Shown: positions 38,870 through 54,781 of the stretch, one piece after another | How the letters are laid out: each line of letters begins with the position of its first letter | Position numbering within the stretch: position 1 is the first letter of the stretch | DNA from: Candidatus Nanopelagicus limnes | Lineage (GTDB): Bacteria; Actinomycetota; Actinomycetes; Nanopelagicales; Nanopelagicaceae | Assembly (NCBI RefSeq): GCF_002287885.2 | Contig: NZ_CP016768.2 | Location: forward strand, 558,001-622,000 | Reading direction: 5' to 3' | DNA length: 64,000 nucleotides | Notes under the pieces: model-generated | What the model saw: the letters and a program-made list of their open reading frames with translations, nothing else | Database searches by the model: none | What the model was told of the DNA's origin: nothing | Translations under genes and position numbers: made by a program

Positions 38870-40140
38870 GTAATGCACTTTTGGATGATTTGGAATGGCG
38901 CGGCTTAATCGCACAATCCACAGATCGTAAAGAGTTAGAAAACGCGCTATCCAAGCCAATTTCACTTTACCTTGGCGTTGATCCAACGGCGCCAAGCATG
39001 CATCTTGGAAACCTCGTAGTCTTCCTAGTGCTAAGAAGATTTCAGTTAGCCGGTCATCGTCCAATCGCCCTAGTTGGTGGAGCCACGGGATTAGTCGGTG
39101 ATCCCAGTGGAAAAAATGATGAGCGCACATTAAATGAAGAAAAGCTAGTTGCAGAATGGGTTTCAAAGATGCGTAAGCAGGTTGAGAAAATATTGGATTT
39201 TAAGGATAAAGATACGAGTGCAAAATTGGTTAATAATTTAGATTGGACCAAAGCAATTTCTGCACTTGAATTATTAAGAGATATCGGCAAGCATTTCTCG
39301 GTTAATCAGATGTTGGCTAAGGATTCAGTTGCGACCAGGTTGTCTAGTACTGGAATCTCTTATACAGAATTTTCTTACCAAGTTTTGCAAGCATACGATT
39401 ACCTCGAACTTTATCGACGAGATCAATGTAAATTACAAATTGGTGGCTCAGATCAATGGGGCAACATCGTTGCTGGCTTAGATCTCATCCGTAAAGTTGA
39501 AGGTGGTAGCGCGCATGCTCTAACTGTGCCACTGCTTGCTAAATCAGATGGTTCAAAATTTGGTAAAACAGCAAGTGGTGCTATTTGGTTAGAGGAAAGT
39601 ATGACCAGCGCTTATGAATTCTTTCAATTTTGGCTAAATAGTGATGATGTAGATATGCCTAAACTATTGAAGGTATTTTCTATGAAAAATAGAGCTGAAA
39701 TAGAAGAGTTAATTGAAAAGGTTAAAACTAATCCAGGAGCTAGAGAGGCCCATCGAGAATTGGCCAGGGAGATGACCGCCATGATCCATGGAAGCGCGAT
39801 GGCTAATTCTGTGGAAGAGGCAGCTAAGGCTTTATTTGGTCAGGGGGAGATCGGTGATTTAGATCTTAAAACTCTGGATTCGGCCCTCTCTCAATTACCA
39901 AAAACCACCATTAAAAAGGGAGACCCCTACCCAACTTGGGTTGATTTATTGACAGCCACCGGCGTAGTGGAGTCAAAATCGGCCGCTAGGCGCATTGTTA
40001 AAGAGGGTGGGGCGTATTTGAACAATAAAAAGGTTGAAAGTGAGGATTTCACCCCTTCCAAAACCGATCTTTTGCATGGTAAGTACCTACTTCTTCGCAA
40101 GGGAAAACGGGATTTGGCAGCCGTTGAGGTCCAAGGCTAA
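38866..40140 (+). CDS. tyrS: Tyrosyl-tRNA synthetase
   Basis: TyrS attaches tyrosine to its tRNA. It is a class I enzyme of 424 residues. The HIGH-type motif is PSMHLGN (about 44-50) and the KMSKS loop is KFGKTASGA near residue 233. QIGGSDQWGNIVAGL is the tyrosine-binding region. A C-terminal S4 RNA-binding domain with KSAARRIVKEGGAYLNNKKV ends the protein. tyrS is the last gene before the rRNA operon, and no hairpin terminator is seen between them. Confidence 0.98.
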   Translation: MSNALLDDLEWRGLIAQSTDRKELENALSKPISLYLGVDPTAPSMHLGNLVVFLVLRRFQLAGHRPIALVGGATGLVGDPSGKNDERTLNEEKLVAEWVSKMRKQVEKILDFKDKDTSAKLVNNLDWTKAISALELLRDIGKHFSVNQMLAKDSVATRLSSTGISYTEFSYQVLQAYDYLELYRRDQCKLQIGGSDQWGNIVAGLDLIRKVEGGSAHALTVPLLAKSDGSKFGKTASGAIWLEESMTSAYEFFQFWLNSDDVDMPKLLKVFSMKNRAEIEELIEKVKTNPGAREAHRELAREMTAMIHGSAMANSVEEAAKALFGQGEIGDLDLKTLDSALSQLPKTTIKKGDPYPTWVDLLTATGVVESKSAARRIVKEGGAYLNNKKVESEDFTPSKTDLLHGKYLLLRKGKRDLAAVEVQG

Positions 40141-40169
40141 AACCGCCCTTTCTTGACCCGATAGCCGAT

Positions 40170-40199
40170 TTGACCCCCCTTCTACGCGGGGGCTATATT
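40170..40199 (+). promoter_or_regulatory. rRNA operon promoter
   Basis: TTGACC (40170-40175) and TATATT (40194-40199) are separated by 18 bp, with GGC before the -10. This fits a strong vegetative promoter about 430 bp upstream of 16S. A second TTGACC lies 17 bp further upstream and may mark another promoter or an alternative -35. The leader of roughly 420 nt resembles other actinobacterial rrn leaders. Confidence 0.65.
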
Positions 40200-40335
40200 T
40201 CACCTCCCCATACGAGACGGACTTCAGAAGAAGGCCGGGTGTGGAAAACCCCGATTTTTAAGGTTTGTAGGCATGCCTAGAAACTAAAAAATGGGTTGCC
40301 CTGCACGCAGAAGCAATTTTGCAACCAGTGCGCAG

Positions 40336-40420
40336 TCGTACCTTGAGAACTCAACAACGTGCAATAAAGTCAATGCCAAAGATTTCTTTAAGAAATCGAA
40401 GGCATTAATTGACGTTGTTA
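40336..40420 (+). promoter_or_regulatory. rRNA leader: boxA-like motif, hairpin and 16S stem strand
   Basis: GTACCTTGAGAACT (about 40338-40351) is the boxA-like antitermination motif of actinobacterial rrn leaders and recurs before 23S. TAAAGTCAATGC (40365-40376) is complementary to GCATTGACTTTA at 42172-42183, so the two form the 16S processing stem. The same strand can also fold locally. AACAACG, GTCAATGCC and GATTTCTT pair with AGAAATC, GGCATT, TTGAC and CGTTGTT up to about 40420. From 40420 to 40629 the leader is very A/T rich and I see nothing definite. Confidence 0.7.
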
Positions 40421-40629
40421 ATTTTAATTTATTAAAAATAACAATTTCATTTTTGTTTTATAAATACCTTTGAAACTTAATTTACTAATTTATTTATTTT
40501 AATTAATAAATAGATTTGCTTTAAGTACAAAACAAAAAACAATTGATAAAGACTATAAACATAAGCGAACTCTGATTAATAAATTTATTAATTAGATAGC
40601 CATGTTTGTCTTTTTGTCAGATCAAATTT

Positions 40630-45494
<4,865 letters not shown>

Positions 45495-45612
45495 AACAAT
45501 AAAAATAAATTTGAATCGCGTTCACTGTGTGGTTCCCGAGCTACGGTCGGGGATAAAAATAATATTAGATTAATTTCTAATGATTTTTATCTTGACTTGA
45601 TAACTCAATAAT
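45495..45612 (+). other. 23S-5S spacer with processing stems
   Basis: CGCGTTCACTGTGT (45517-45530) closes the 23S processing stem. A CCCGA/TCGGG hairpin follows. A long A/T-rich hairpin around ATTAGA/TCTAAT, flanked by ATAAAAAT/ATTTTTAT, precedes 5S and probably guides its maturation. No tRNA is present. Confidence 0.7.
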
Positions 45613-45731
45613 GTTTCGGCGGCCTTAGCATAGGGGAAACACCCGGTCCCATTTCGAACCCGGAAGTTAAGCCCTATAGCGTCGATGGTACTGCAAGGGG
45701 GACCTTGTGGGAGAGTAGATCGCCGCCGGAC
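45613..45731 (+). rRNA. rrf: 5S ribosomal RNA
   Basis: The 5' GGCGGCC and 3' CGCCGCC strands form helix I. CGGTCCCATTTCGAACCCGGAAG (loop B/C region) and GGGAGAGTAG are conserved segments. The length is about 118 nt. Ends are approximate. It is the last gene of the operon and is followed by a terminator. Confidence 0.97.
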
Positions 45732-45742
45732 TCAATTTAATG

Positions 45743-45783
45743 ATAAGCCTCATCTGTTAATTCAGGTGGGGCTTATTTTTTTT
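45743..45783 (+). terminator. Rho-independent terminator of the rRNA operon
   Basis: ATAAGCCTCATCT and AGGTGGGGCTTAT pair over 13 bases with two G-U wobbles and an 8-base loop, and are followed by a run of about nine Ts. It closes the rrn transcript 12 bases after 5S. Confidence 0.92.
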
Positions 45784-45837
45784 CATAACCCGCCCGCAAA
45801 AAATGGTGAAAAGTGAGCCAAAATCAAGGCTTTTCGA

Positions 45838-45843
45838 TACCTT
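45838..45843 (+). promoter_or_regulatory. Leaderless -10 box for the small protein and tlyA
   Basis: TACCTT is followed by six bases and the ATG at 45850. It gives tlyA and its neighbours a promoter separate from the rRNA operon. Confidence 0.5.
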
Positions 45844-45849
45844 ACATCT

Positions 45850-46008
45850 ATGAATCAAGAAATAAGTGATCAACCAAATATTGATCTAGCCAAGATTAAA
45901 TCAAACATTGCATCGGTAAATGATTTACCAATCTCATCTCACAGCGCAGAGTTTGAGAAAATTCATAAACAATTACAACAAGCGTTAACAAATCTAGACG
46001 GAGTTTAA
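45850..46008 (+). CDS. Small acidic protein upstream of tlyA (52 residues)
   Basis: An ATG-started frame of 52 codons ends four bases before the tlyA ATG, and its last codons contain the tlyA Shine-Dalgarno (GGAG). The product has a Gln/Asp-rich N-terminus, then VNDLPISSHSAEFEKIHKQL and ALTNLDGV. The arrangement -LP-x-S-x-H-x-F-x-x-H-x-x-L-x-x-AL-x-x-LD- resembles small uncharacterised proteins I recall upstream of tlyA in other actinobacteria. It has no signal peptide, no cysteine and no membrane helix, and is probably one amphipathic helix pair. The function is unknown. Confidence 0.72.
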   Translation: MNQEISDQPNIDLAKIKSNIASVNDLPISSHSAEFEKIHKQLQQALTNLDGV

Positions 46009-46012
46009 GTAA

Positions 46013-46801
46013 ATGAAGACCCGGCTAGATGCGGAGTTGGTCAGACGCGAACTAGCTCGATCTAGAGAGAGCGCAGTTGAATTAATCACCGCTGGCAAAG
46101 TTTTAGTCAATGGTATTCCAGCAACAAAAGCAGCATCCCAAGTTGATGCTCAAATTTCCATTACTTTAAAAGATGAACAAGCAGAGTTTGTATCTCGAGG
46201 CGGTCATAAACTAGCTGGTGCGTTAGATTATTTTTCTAATTTAACCGTAGAAGGCAAAGTAGCTCTAGATGCTGGGGCTTCAACGGGTGGTTTCACAGAT
46301 GTGTTGTTAAAACGTGGGGTTAAGAAAGTTGTGGCTGCAGATGTGGGTTACGGTCAACTAGCTTGGCAATTACAAAGTGATGACCGGGTAAAAATATTAG
46401 ATCGAGTTAATGTTCGCTCTCTTACCAAGCAGCAGGTAGGAGATGAGATCGACCTAGTAGTAGCAGATCTTTCTTTCATATCTTTAAAATTAGTATTACC
46501 TGCCTTAATAGAGGTGGCAAAGGAGGACGCTGATTTTTTGGTTATGGTAAAACCTCAATTTGAGGTGGGCAAAGAGAAATTAGGAGCAGGCGGAGTTGTT
46601 CGAGATTCACATCTGCGCAAAGAAGCTGTGGCAGCGGTTGCAGATGTTGCTTTTTCACTGGGTTTAGGCTGTTTAGGGGTGGTAGCAAGCCCACTTCCAG
46701 GACCTAGTGGCAATGTTGAGTACTTTTTGTGGTTGAACAAAGCGGGTAAAGCCTTATTAGAAGTAGATTTAGATCTTGCGATTGAAAAGGGGCCAGCATG
46801 A
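46013..46801 (+). CDS. tlyA: TlyA, 16S/23S rRNA 2'-O-methyltransferase
   Basis: TlyA methylates ribose in 16S rRNA (C1409) and 23S rRNA (C1920), and its loss gives capreomycin resistance in mycobacteria. The 262-residue protein has an N-terminal S4 domain (RLDAELVRRELARSRESAVELI, about 3-24) and a Rossmann methyltransferase domain. LDAGASTGGFTDVLLKRG is the SAM motif at about 85-102, followed by VVADLSFISLKLVLPAL and VMVKPQFEVGKEKLG. It overlaps nadK by 4 bp. Confidence 0.95.
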   Translation: MKTRLDAELVRRELARSRESAVELITAGKVLVNGIPATKAASQVDAQISITLKDEQAEFVSRGGHKLAGALDYFSNLTVEGKVALDAGASTGGFTDVLLKRGVKKVVAADVGYGQLAWQLQSDDRVKILDRVNVRSLTKQQVGDEIDLVVADLSFISLKLVLPALIEVAKEDADFLVMVKPQFEVGKEKLGAGGVVRDSHLRKEAVAAVADVAFSLGLGCLGVVASPLPGPSGNVEYFLWLNKAGKALLEVDLDLAIEKGPA

Positions 46802-47646
46802 GCAAGGTTGTTAAATCAGTACTGCTGGTAATTCATTCTAATCGCCCTGAGGCGAGTGCAACAGCAAAAGATTTAGCTAAGTTGTTAACCGAGAAACAAA
46901 TTGAAGTGTTTTCAACTCTGCCAAATCTTTCGATTAATGAATTTAGCAATCAACAAATTGATTTAGCAGTTGTTCTTGGTGGTGATGGCACAATGCTACG
47001 GGCTGCTGAAATTTCCCGTGGCAAAGGTGTTCCAATTCTTGGTATTAACCTCGGTCATGTTGGTTTCCTAGCTGAGATTGAAAAGCCCTCTCTAAATGAA
47101 ATAGTTACAGCGATCGCTAGCGCAACTTATTCAATTGAGGAGCGGATGAGTTTGAATTATCAATTAATTCGCGATGGCAAAGTATTGCAAACTGGATGGG
47201 CGCTTAATGAGGTATTGGTAGAACGAAATGATCATCAGATGATCGACACCTTCGTGCAAATTGATCATCGACCACTTTCTAGATGGTGGTGCGATTCAGT
47301 TATTTGCGCTACTCCAACTGGTTCAACTGCTTACGCCTACTCAGCTGGCGGACCGGTGGTCTGGCCTGAGGTAGATGCTTTAGTTTTACTACCGCTAGCA
47401 GCTCACTCCCTGTTTTCTAGACCAATGGTGGTCTCACCCAAATCAGAAATTGTGTTGGATTTAGGCAGTGATTCAGCTGATTTAAATGCTGATGGCATCA
47501 GAAGAATTACCTTAAAGAAGAATGATCGAGTGATATTAACTAGTGATAAAGAAGATGTCCTACTTGCTCATATAAAGCCGGCCACCTTTACTGATCGTTT
47601 AGTTGCTAAATTTAAGCTGCCAGTCGAGGGTTGGCGTGGGCAGTAA
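46798..47646 (+). CDS. nadK: NAD kinase
   Basis: NAD kinase makes NADP. The 282-residue protein shows the GGDG motif in VVLGGDGTMLRAAE (about 59-72), NLGHVGFLAE (about 82-91) and the second signature with ATPTGSTAYAYSAGGP near residue 178. Order tlyA-nadK-recN is standard for actinobacteria and many Firmicutes. The 3' end overlaps the recN start by 11 bp. Confidence 0.97.
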   Translation: MSKVVKSVLLVIHSNRPEASATAKDLAKLLTEKQIEVFSTLPNLSINEFSNQQIDLAVVLGGDGTMLRAAEISRGKGVPILGINLGHVGFLAEIEKPSLNEIVTAIASATYSIEERMSLNYQLIRDGKVLQTGWALNEVLVERNDHQMIDTFVQIDHRPLSRWWCDSVICATPTGSTAYAYSAGGPVVWPEVDALVLLPLAAHSLFSRPMVVSPKSEIVLDLGSDSADLNADGIRRITLKKNDRVILTSDKEDVLLAHIKPATFTDRLVAKFKLPVEGWRGQ

Positions 47647-49354
47647 GAGGATTGGAAAAAGTAGCTTAGAAGAGATTTCAATTAGATCCCTGGGTGTTAT
47701 CGAATCTTCCAATATTGAATTCAAACCGGGTTTAACTGTATTAACTGGTGAAACTGGCGCTGGTAAAACTATGGTGCTTACAGCGTTGGGATTGGTATTA
47801 GGCAATAAATCTGATTCTGATTTAGTAAGACAAGGTCAAGAACGGGCAATTGTTACCGGAAAATTTGCCGTCCCAAAAGAATTGGCGCAGCAAATTAGTG
47901 AGGCCGGCGGGGAGGTTGAAGATGAAAGTGTTGTCATCAGTCGAACTGTTAGTACAGCGGGCAAATCTCGTGTTCTAGTAGGTGGCATAGTTTCATCAGC
48001 TGCTGCAGTTTCATCCTTTGCAAGTTCTTTAGTTGAAATTCATGCCCAATCATCATCTTCTAAATTAACCAAGGCAGGTGTTGCCAGAGATTTATTAGAT
48101 CGTTTTGCTGGACTAGATCTAGAGAATTATCAAGATACTTTCGAGCAATACCAACAGATGAAGCGAAGGATCAGTGAGTTGAAGGATCAGTTATCTCAGG
48201 CAGATCGACAGATTGCAGAACTTTCTGAATTAGCAGATGAGTTTGCAAGATTAAGTCCAAAATCTGGTGAACTAGTAGAGATAGAGAATGAGATTGCAAA
48301 ATTAGGTTCAGTTGAGTTATTAAATCAAGCAGTTTCATCAGCCTTAAACCTTTTTGAAAATGAGGATCTTTCGGCTGTGAATCTGTTGCAGCAGATAAGA
48401 AAAAACTTAGATCAGGTAAATGGAAAGGATAAGCAACTAGATCAAATTTCTGAAAGATTCACTGAAAGCTTGCTTAATTTGCAAGATATATCAAGTGATC
48501 TAACCTCCTATCTTTCACAACTTGAAGCTGATCCAAATCGATTCGAAAAATTGCAGGATCGTAAGTCATCCTTAAATTCACTGCTGAAAAGATATGGCAA
48601 AGGCAGCGATAAAGAGGTTGCCTTCGAACAACTATTACTGGATGGCAAGAGCGCTAAAGAAAAGATCGCTGATTTGTCTGGTGGAGATCAAAGAATCATT
48701 GAGCTTGAGAAGGAGGCTGAGATTCTTTTCAAAAAGCTGCAGGAACAAGGATTATCGCTTAGTAAGTTACGAAATGAAAATGGTGCAAAGCTCTCCGCGC
48801 AGGTAACTGAAGAAGTCAGAAGTTTATCAATGCCAAATGCTTCTTTTGTAATTGATCAAATTGTTTCGGACAGCAAAAGCCCTAACTCTTATACATCAAC
48901 TGGAATAGATGAAATATTTATTTTATTTTCGGCCCATTCTGGTGGTACACCACTTGCTTTAAATAAGGTAGCAAGCGGAGGTGAGTTATCTCGGGTGATG
49001 TTGGCTCTGGAGGTGGTTATCGCAGAGGCGGAACCGATTGGCACATATATATTTGATGAGGTTGATGCTGGTGTCGGCGGCAAGGCTGCAATTGAGGTGG
49101 GAAGACGTTTAGCAAAATTATCAAAATCAGCTCAAGTTATTGTCATCACCCATCTTGCTCAGGTTGCTGCTTGGGCTGATAATCATTTAGTAGTGAAAAA
49201 AAGTGAGAACGGCTTAGTCACTCAATCTGATGTGATGGAAGTTAGTGCGAATGGTCGAAAGATTGAAATTGCCAGAATGTTGAGTGGTCAAGAGGATTCG
49301 CAAACCGCGCAAGAACATGCAGGTGAGTTATTGGCTATCGTTAAGAATGCATGA
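47636..49354 (+). CDS. recN: DNA repair protein RecN
   Basis: RecN is an SMC-like ATPase acting in double-strand break repair. The N-terminal part has Walker A LTGETGAGKTMVLTALGL, and a long coiled-coil middle follows. The C-terminal part has ASGGELSRVMLALEVV and YIFDEVDAGVGGKAAIEVG with VIVITHLAQVAA. I chose GTG at 47636 (572 residues), which has GAGGG five bases upstream and starts close to the family's usual LEEISIRSLGVI. A TTG at 47603 would add 11 residues. Confidence 0.95.
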   Translation: MGSKRIGKSSLEEISIRSLGVIESSNIEFKPGLTVLTGETGAGKTMVLTALGLVLGNKSDSDLVRQGQERAIVTGKFAVPKELAQQISEAGGEVEDESVVISRTVSTAGKSRVLVGGIVSSAAAVSSFASSLVEIHAQSSSSKLTKAGVARDLLDRFAGLDLENYQDTFEQYQQMKRRISELKDQLSQADRQIAELSELADEFARLSPKSGELVEIENEIAKLGSVELLNQAVSSALNLFENEDLSAVNLLQQIRKNLDQVNGKDKQLDQISERFTESLLNLQDISSDLTSYLSQLEADPNRFEKLQDRKSSLNSLLKRYGKGSDKEVAFEQLLLDGKSAKEKIADLSGGDQRIIELEKEAEILFKKLQEQGLSLSKLRNENGAKLSAQVTEEVRSLSMPNASFVIDQIVSDSKSPNSYTSTGIDEIFILFSAHSGGTPLALNKVASGGELSRVMLALEVVIAEAEPIGTYIFDEVDAGVGGKAAIEVGRRLAKLSKSAQVIVITHLAQVAAWADNHLVVKKSENGLVTQSDVMEVSANGRKIEIARMLSGQEDSQTAQEHAGELLAIVKNA

Positions 49355-49362
49355 TAATCTAG

Positions 49363-51913
<2,551 letters not shown>

Positions 51914-51916
51914 GTT

Positions 51917-52315
51917 TTAGCGACCGCGTAATCTTCTTGCGATAATACTTTGATCACCCTTTGCTTCAAGGTCTGCAATAATTATTGAAAGAGATTCTCT
52001 AACAATTCTGCCTCGATCAACTGCAAGACCTAAATCTCCACGAAGTGCTAAACGTGCTTGATCTAAATCATAAAGTTCATCAGGGGATAAGTAGACAGTT
52101 ATCTTCTCATCATGTTTTTCTCGACCACTTGGCGCTCTGTCAAAAGCGTTAACTCTTCTTCTTGGCGTTTGGCGAACAGAATTCTTTTGAGTTGGCGCAG
52201 CTACTGTTGATTGAGTTATTTCTTCACTGTTCTCACGTTGACTTGGTACTGCACTTAATGTTGCCGTATTTCTAAATAATTCATCTGCTCCAGGCAAACT
52301 TACGCGACGACTCAC
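51917..52315 (-). CDS. Ribbon-helix-helix protein, ParA partner
   Basis: The 132-residue protein has a disordered, Ser/Thr/Arg-rich first half. The C-terminal half has EKITVYLSPDELYDLDQARLAL then VDRGRIVRESL, a ribbon-helix-helix DNA-binding pattern. It overlaps the parA-like gene by 4 bp. An RHH protein can act as the DNA-binding partner of a ParA lacking ParB, but this is inference. The gene pair is conserved next to scpAB in actinobacteria as far as I recall. It is convergent with xerD, with a 3-bp gap. Confidence 0.8.
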   Translation of the reverse strand: MSRRVSLPGADELFRNTATLSAVPSQRENSEEITQSTVAAPTQKNSVRQTPRRRVNAFDRAPSGREKHDEKITVYLSPDELYDLDQARLALRGDLGLAVDRGRIVRESLSIIIADLEAKGDQSIIARRLRGR

Positions 52316-53250
52316 TTTGCTCCTCCTCTGGCGATTAATTCTCTAGCTAATCTTCGATACGAAGCTGAACCGCTACTACTGCTGGCGTATGCGGTAACTG
52401 GAACACCTGCAACTGTTGATTCTGAGAATCTAACAGTCCGCGAAATTATGGTGTCAAAAACCTCATCTGGGAACTCTTTATCGATTAATTCCAGCACCTC
52501 TCGAGAGTGGCTAGTTTTGCGCTCAAACATAGTTGCAAGAATTCCTAGGATTTCTAACTCTGGATTTGTATTCTCTTTAATCTTTTGAATAGTTTTCTTA
52601 ACTAATGAAAGGCCTAGTACGGCAAAGTATTCGCACTCCATCGGAATAATCACTCCATTTGAAGCGGTCAATGCATTAACAGTTAAAGTTCCAAGAGAAG
52701 GAGAGCAATCAATTAAAATTACATCGTACTTATCAAGAACTGGCGCTAATAATTTACGTAGCTTATGTTCCTTAGCTATTTCGGAAACAAATGCTGCTTC
52801 AGCCGCTGCTAAATCCTCATGGCCTCTGATGAAATCAAGGCCTGCTACTGATGATTTAAGAATGAAATCTTCAAGCTTTGCCTCAGAGTCATTTAGTAGA
52901 TACCAAATAGATCCATACTGCTCACGTAATGCTGGACCTTTTATACCAAGGCCTGTTGTCATAGAGGCCTGGGAATCAAAATCAATAAGAAGTACCCGTC
53001 GACCAACTTCAGCTAATGCAGCTCCAAGGTTGATAGCGGTCGTTGTTTTTCCAACTCCACCTTTTTGATTGACAACTGAAATCACTTTTGCGTTTCCTGG
53101 TTCAGGAGTTTTAGTTGGCTCTGAAAAATTAATTAGTTTTTTGCCCAAAACATCAGCAGTAGTTGCCAAACTCTCTTCTCTTGGAGAACGAGTTGGCTTC
53201 AAAGTCGATTTAGCGTTTAACCGAGAAGTCTGTCTAGCGTTTTTTCCCAT
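52312..53250 (-). CDS. ParA-family ATPase
   Basis: This 312-residue protein is a deviant Walker A ATPase of the ParA/Soj family. A 55-residue variable N-terminal extension is followed by the ATPase domain with VVNQKGGVGKTTTAINLGAAL (about 60-80), DFDSQASMTTGLGI, and IDCSPSLGTLTVNAL. No parB or parS site (TGTTTCACGTGAAACA) is nearby, so it is an orphan ParA rather than the chromosomal segregation pair. It is divergent from scpA, which suggests a role in chromosome organisation. Confidence 0.88.
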   Translation of the reverse strand: MGKNARQTSRLNAKSTLKPTRSPREESLATTADVLGKKLINFSEPTKTPEPGNAKVISVVNQKGGVGKTTTAINLGAALAEVGRRVLLIDFDSQASMTTGLGIKGPALREQYGSIWYLLNDSEAKLEDFILKSSVAGLDFIRGHEDLAAAEAAFVSEIAKEHKLRKLLAPVLDKYDVILIDCSPSLGTLTVNALTASNGVIIPMECEYFAVLGLSLVKKTIQKIKENTNPELEILGILATMFERKTSHSREVLELIDKEFPDEVFDTIISRTVRFSESTVAGVPVTAYASSSSGSASYRRLARELIARGGAK

Positions 53251-53256
53251 GACCAG

Positions 53257-53262
53257 AACCTA
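53257..53262 (-). promoter_or_regulatory. Leaderless -10 box for the parA-like gene
   Basis: On the minus strand TAGGTT is followed by six bases and the ATG. Its -35 region would overlap that of the divergent scpA promoter, so the two promoters may exclude each other. Confidence 0.5.
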
Positions 53263-53297
53263 CGGTGGGGCATGTGCAAAGGCAAGGATGTGTGAAG

Positions 53298-53303
53298 TAT
53301 CTT
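53298..53303 (+). promoter_or_regulatory. Leaderless -10 box for scpA
   Basis: TATCTT is followed by six bases and the ATG at 53310. This also supports 53310 as the scpA start. Confidence 0.55.
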
Positions 53304-53309
53304 GTGCGC

Positions 53310-54185
53310 ATGTCGCAAGAAAATTTATCCACAGCCGGGACCGCACCTGCCTCAATAACCGATGGGCGAGTAGCTGGTTTTTCCTTGCATCTAACTAATT
53401 TTGACGGTCCATTTGACTTATTGCTTCAACTTATTTCCCGCCACAAGATGGATATCACCGAGGTGGCTTTAGGAGCAGTCACTGATGAGTTCATCTCCTA
53501 CATAAAACAGCTAGAAAATGCTGATCAGGGTTGGGATTTGGATAAAACCACAGAATTCTTAGTAGTTGCTGCAACCTTGCTTGATCTGAAGGCGGCTAAA
53601 TTACTTCCAAGCGGTGAGGTTGATGATGAATCAGACCTGGCATTACTTGAAGCGCGTGATCTTCTCTTCGCTCGACTACTTCAGTACCGAGCTTTCAAAG
53701 AGATCGCAGCAATCTTTTCGGAGAGAATTGATCGGGAGGAAAAATCCTTTGCCCGTTTAGTGGCATTAGAACCCCACTTTGCTCAATTGCTCCCTGAAGT
53801 TTTGATCGGTGTTGGCGCTCAACGCTTTGCTGCAATTGCCAATCGAGTTTTAACTCCAAAGACAACCCCAGCCTTTAGCATCGATCACCTACACCAGCCA
53901 CTTGTTAGCGTAGCCGAGCAAGCTGCAAAGGTGATCGAACACTTACGGCGTGCCGGCAGAGCAACCTTTAGGGCTCTAATAGCCGATGCTGACTCAACGC
54001 TGGTGGTTGTCGCTCGATTTCTTTCACTACTTGAGCTCTACCGGGAAGGTGTTGTTAGATTTGAACAGATGGTTTCGCTGGGTGAATTGCAGATAACCTG
54101 GATTGGAACCGCTTCTGGTGAGATTAGAGTTAGCGATGAATTTGATTTACCCGTTCAAACAATAGATGAGGCCGATAATGTCTGA
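53310..54185 (+). CDS. scpA: Segregation and condensation protein A
   Basis: ScpA is the kleisin that bridges the SMC dimer. The kleisin N-terminal signature LTNFDGPFDLLLQLISRHKMDIT lies at about 28-50. DLDKTTEFLVVAATLLDLKAAKLLP is also characteristic. The C-terminal winged helix includes LLELYREGVVRFEQ. I chose the ATG at 53310 (291 residues) over the GTG at 53265 because of the -10 placement and the family start. The stop overlaps scpB by 8 bp. Confidence 0.95.
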   Translation: MSQENLSTAGTAPASITDGRVAGFSLHLTNFDGPFDLLLQLISRHKMDITEVALGAVTDEFISYIKQLENADQGWDLDKTTEFLVVAATLLDLKAAKLLPSGEVDDESDLALLEARDLLFARLLQYRAFKEIAAIFSERIDREEKSFARLVALEPHFAQLLPEVLIGVGAQRFAAIANRVLTPKTTPAFSIDHLHQPLVSVAEQAAKVIEHLRRAGRATFRALIADADSTLVVVARFLSLLELYREGVVRFEQMVSLGELQITWIGTASGEIRVSDEFDLPVQTIDEADNV

Positions 54186-54735
54186 AGTTGAACTACAACG
54201 TTGCCTTGAAGCGATCTTAATGGTGGTGGATGAGCCTGTTTCTGAGCTTGTTTTAGCCCAAATCATTGAGGCTCCAACGGAGGATATAAGCACGGCTTTA
54301 ACCTCACTTGCAGCTAAGTATGAAAGTGAGCAGAGAGGTTTTGAATTACGTCAGGTATCAGGTGGATGGCGTTATTACAGCCATCCCGAAATGGCGCCAT
54401 TGGTGGAAAAGTTTGTTCTAGATGGTCAGCAAGCCCGGTTAACTCAAGCAGCACTTGAAACATTAGCTGTTATTGCCTATCGCCAGCCAGTATCTAGAGC
54501 GCGGGTATCGGCTATTCGTGGGGTGAATGTTGAGGCAGTAATGAAAACTTTGGTAAACCGTGGCCTTGTTGAGGAGGCCGGGGTAGAGGGTGAATCTGGC
54601 GCCGTCCTCTATCAAACAACCTCATTCTTCTTGGAGAAGTTAGGACTTAACTCCATCTCAGATCTACCTGCATTGGCACCTTTCTTGCCTGATATTGATG
54701 GTTTAGATGAGCTGCTTTCAACTTTAACTGATTAA
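54178..54735 (+). CDS. scpB: Segregation and condensation protein B
   Basis: ScpB dimerises and binds ScpA in the SMC-ScpAB condensin. The 185-residue protein has two winged-helix domains. The first has LQRCLEAILMVVDEPVSELVLAQII, and the second has LTQAALETLAVIAYRQPVSRARVSAIRGVN, the strongest family motif. I chose the ATG at 54178, which overlaps scpA by 8 bp. The order scpA-scpB-rluB is conserved. Confidence 0.95.
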   Translation: MSEVELQRCLEAILMVVDEPVSELVLAQIIEAPTEDISTALTSLAAKYESEQRGFELRQVSGGWRYYSHPEMAPLVEKFVLDGQQARLTQAALETLAVIAYRQPVSRARVSAIRGVNVEAVMKTLVNRGLVEEAGVEGESGAVLYQTTSFFLEKLGLNSISDLPALAPFLPDIDGLDELLSTLTD

Positions 54736-54770
54736 TTTTTCTTCCGGTTCAACGCTTAACACAAGCGCGG

Positions 54771-54776
54771 TAAACT
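54771..54776 (+). promoter_or_regulatory. -10 box five bases before rluB
   Basis: TAAACT is followed by five bases and the ATG at 54782. This is one base tighter than the six-base spacing seen elsewhere, so it is a weaker case for a leaderless mRNA. Confidence 0.4.
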
Positions 54777-54781
54777 AATGC

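Noticed and set aside
40291-40473. A 60-codon frame in the rrn leader
   Set aside because: It covers the boxA-like motif and processing stem, so it is transcribed spacer and not a gene.
51917-53250. RHH plus ParA pair as a plasmid partition or toxin-antitoxin system
   Set aside because: No toxin gene, no plasmid genes and no parS. The position by scpAB is chromosomal.
53251-53309. A parS site near the ParA-like gene
   Set aside because: No match to TGTTTCACGTGAAACA or close variants in the divergent gap.
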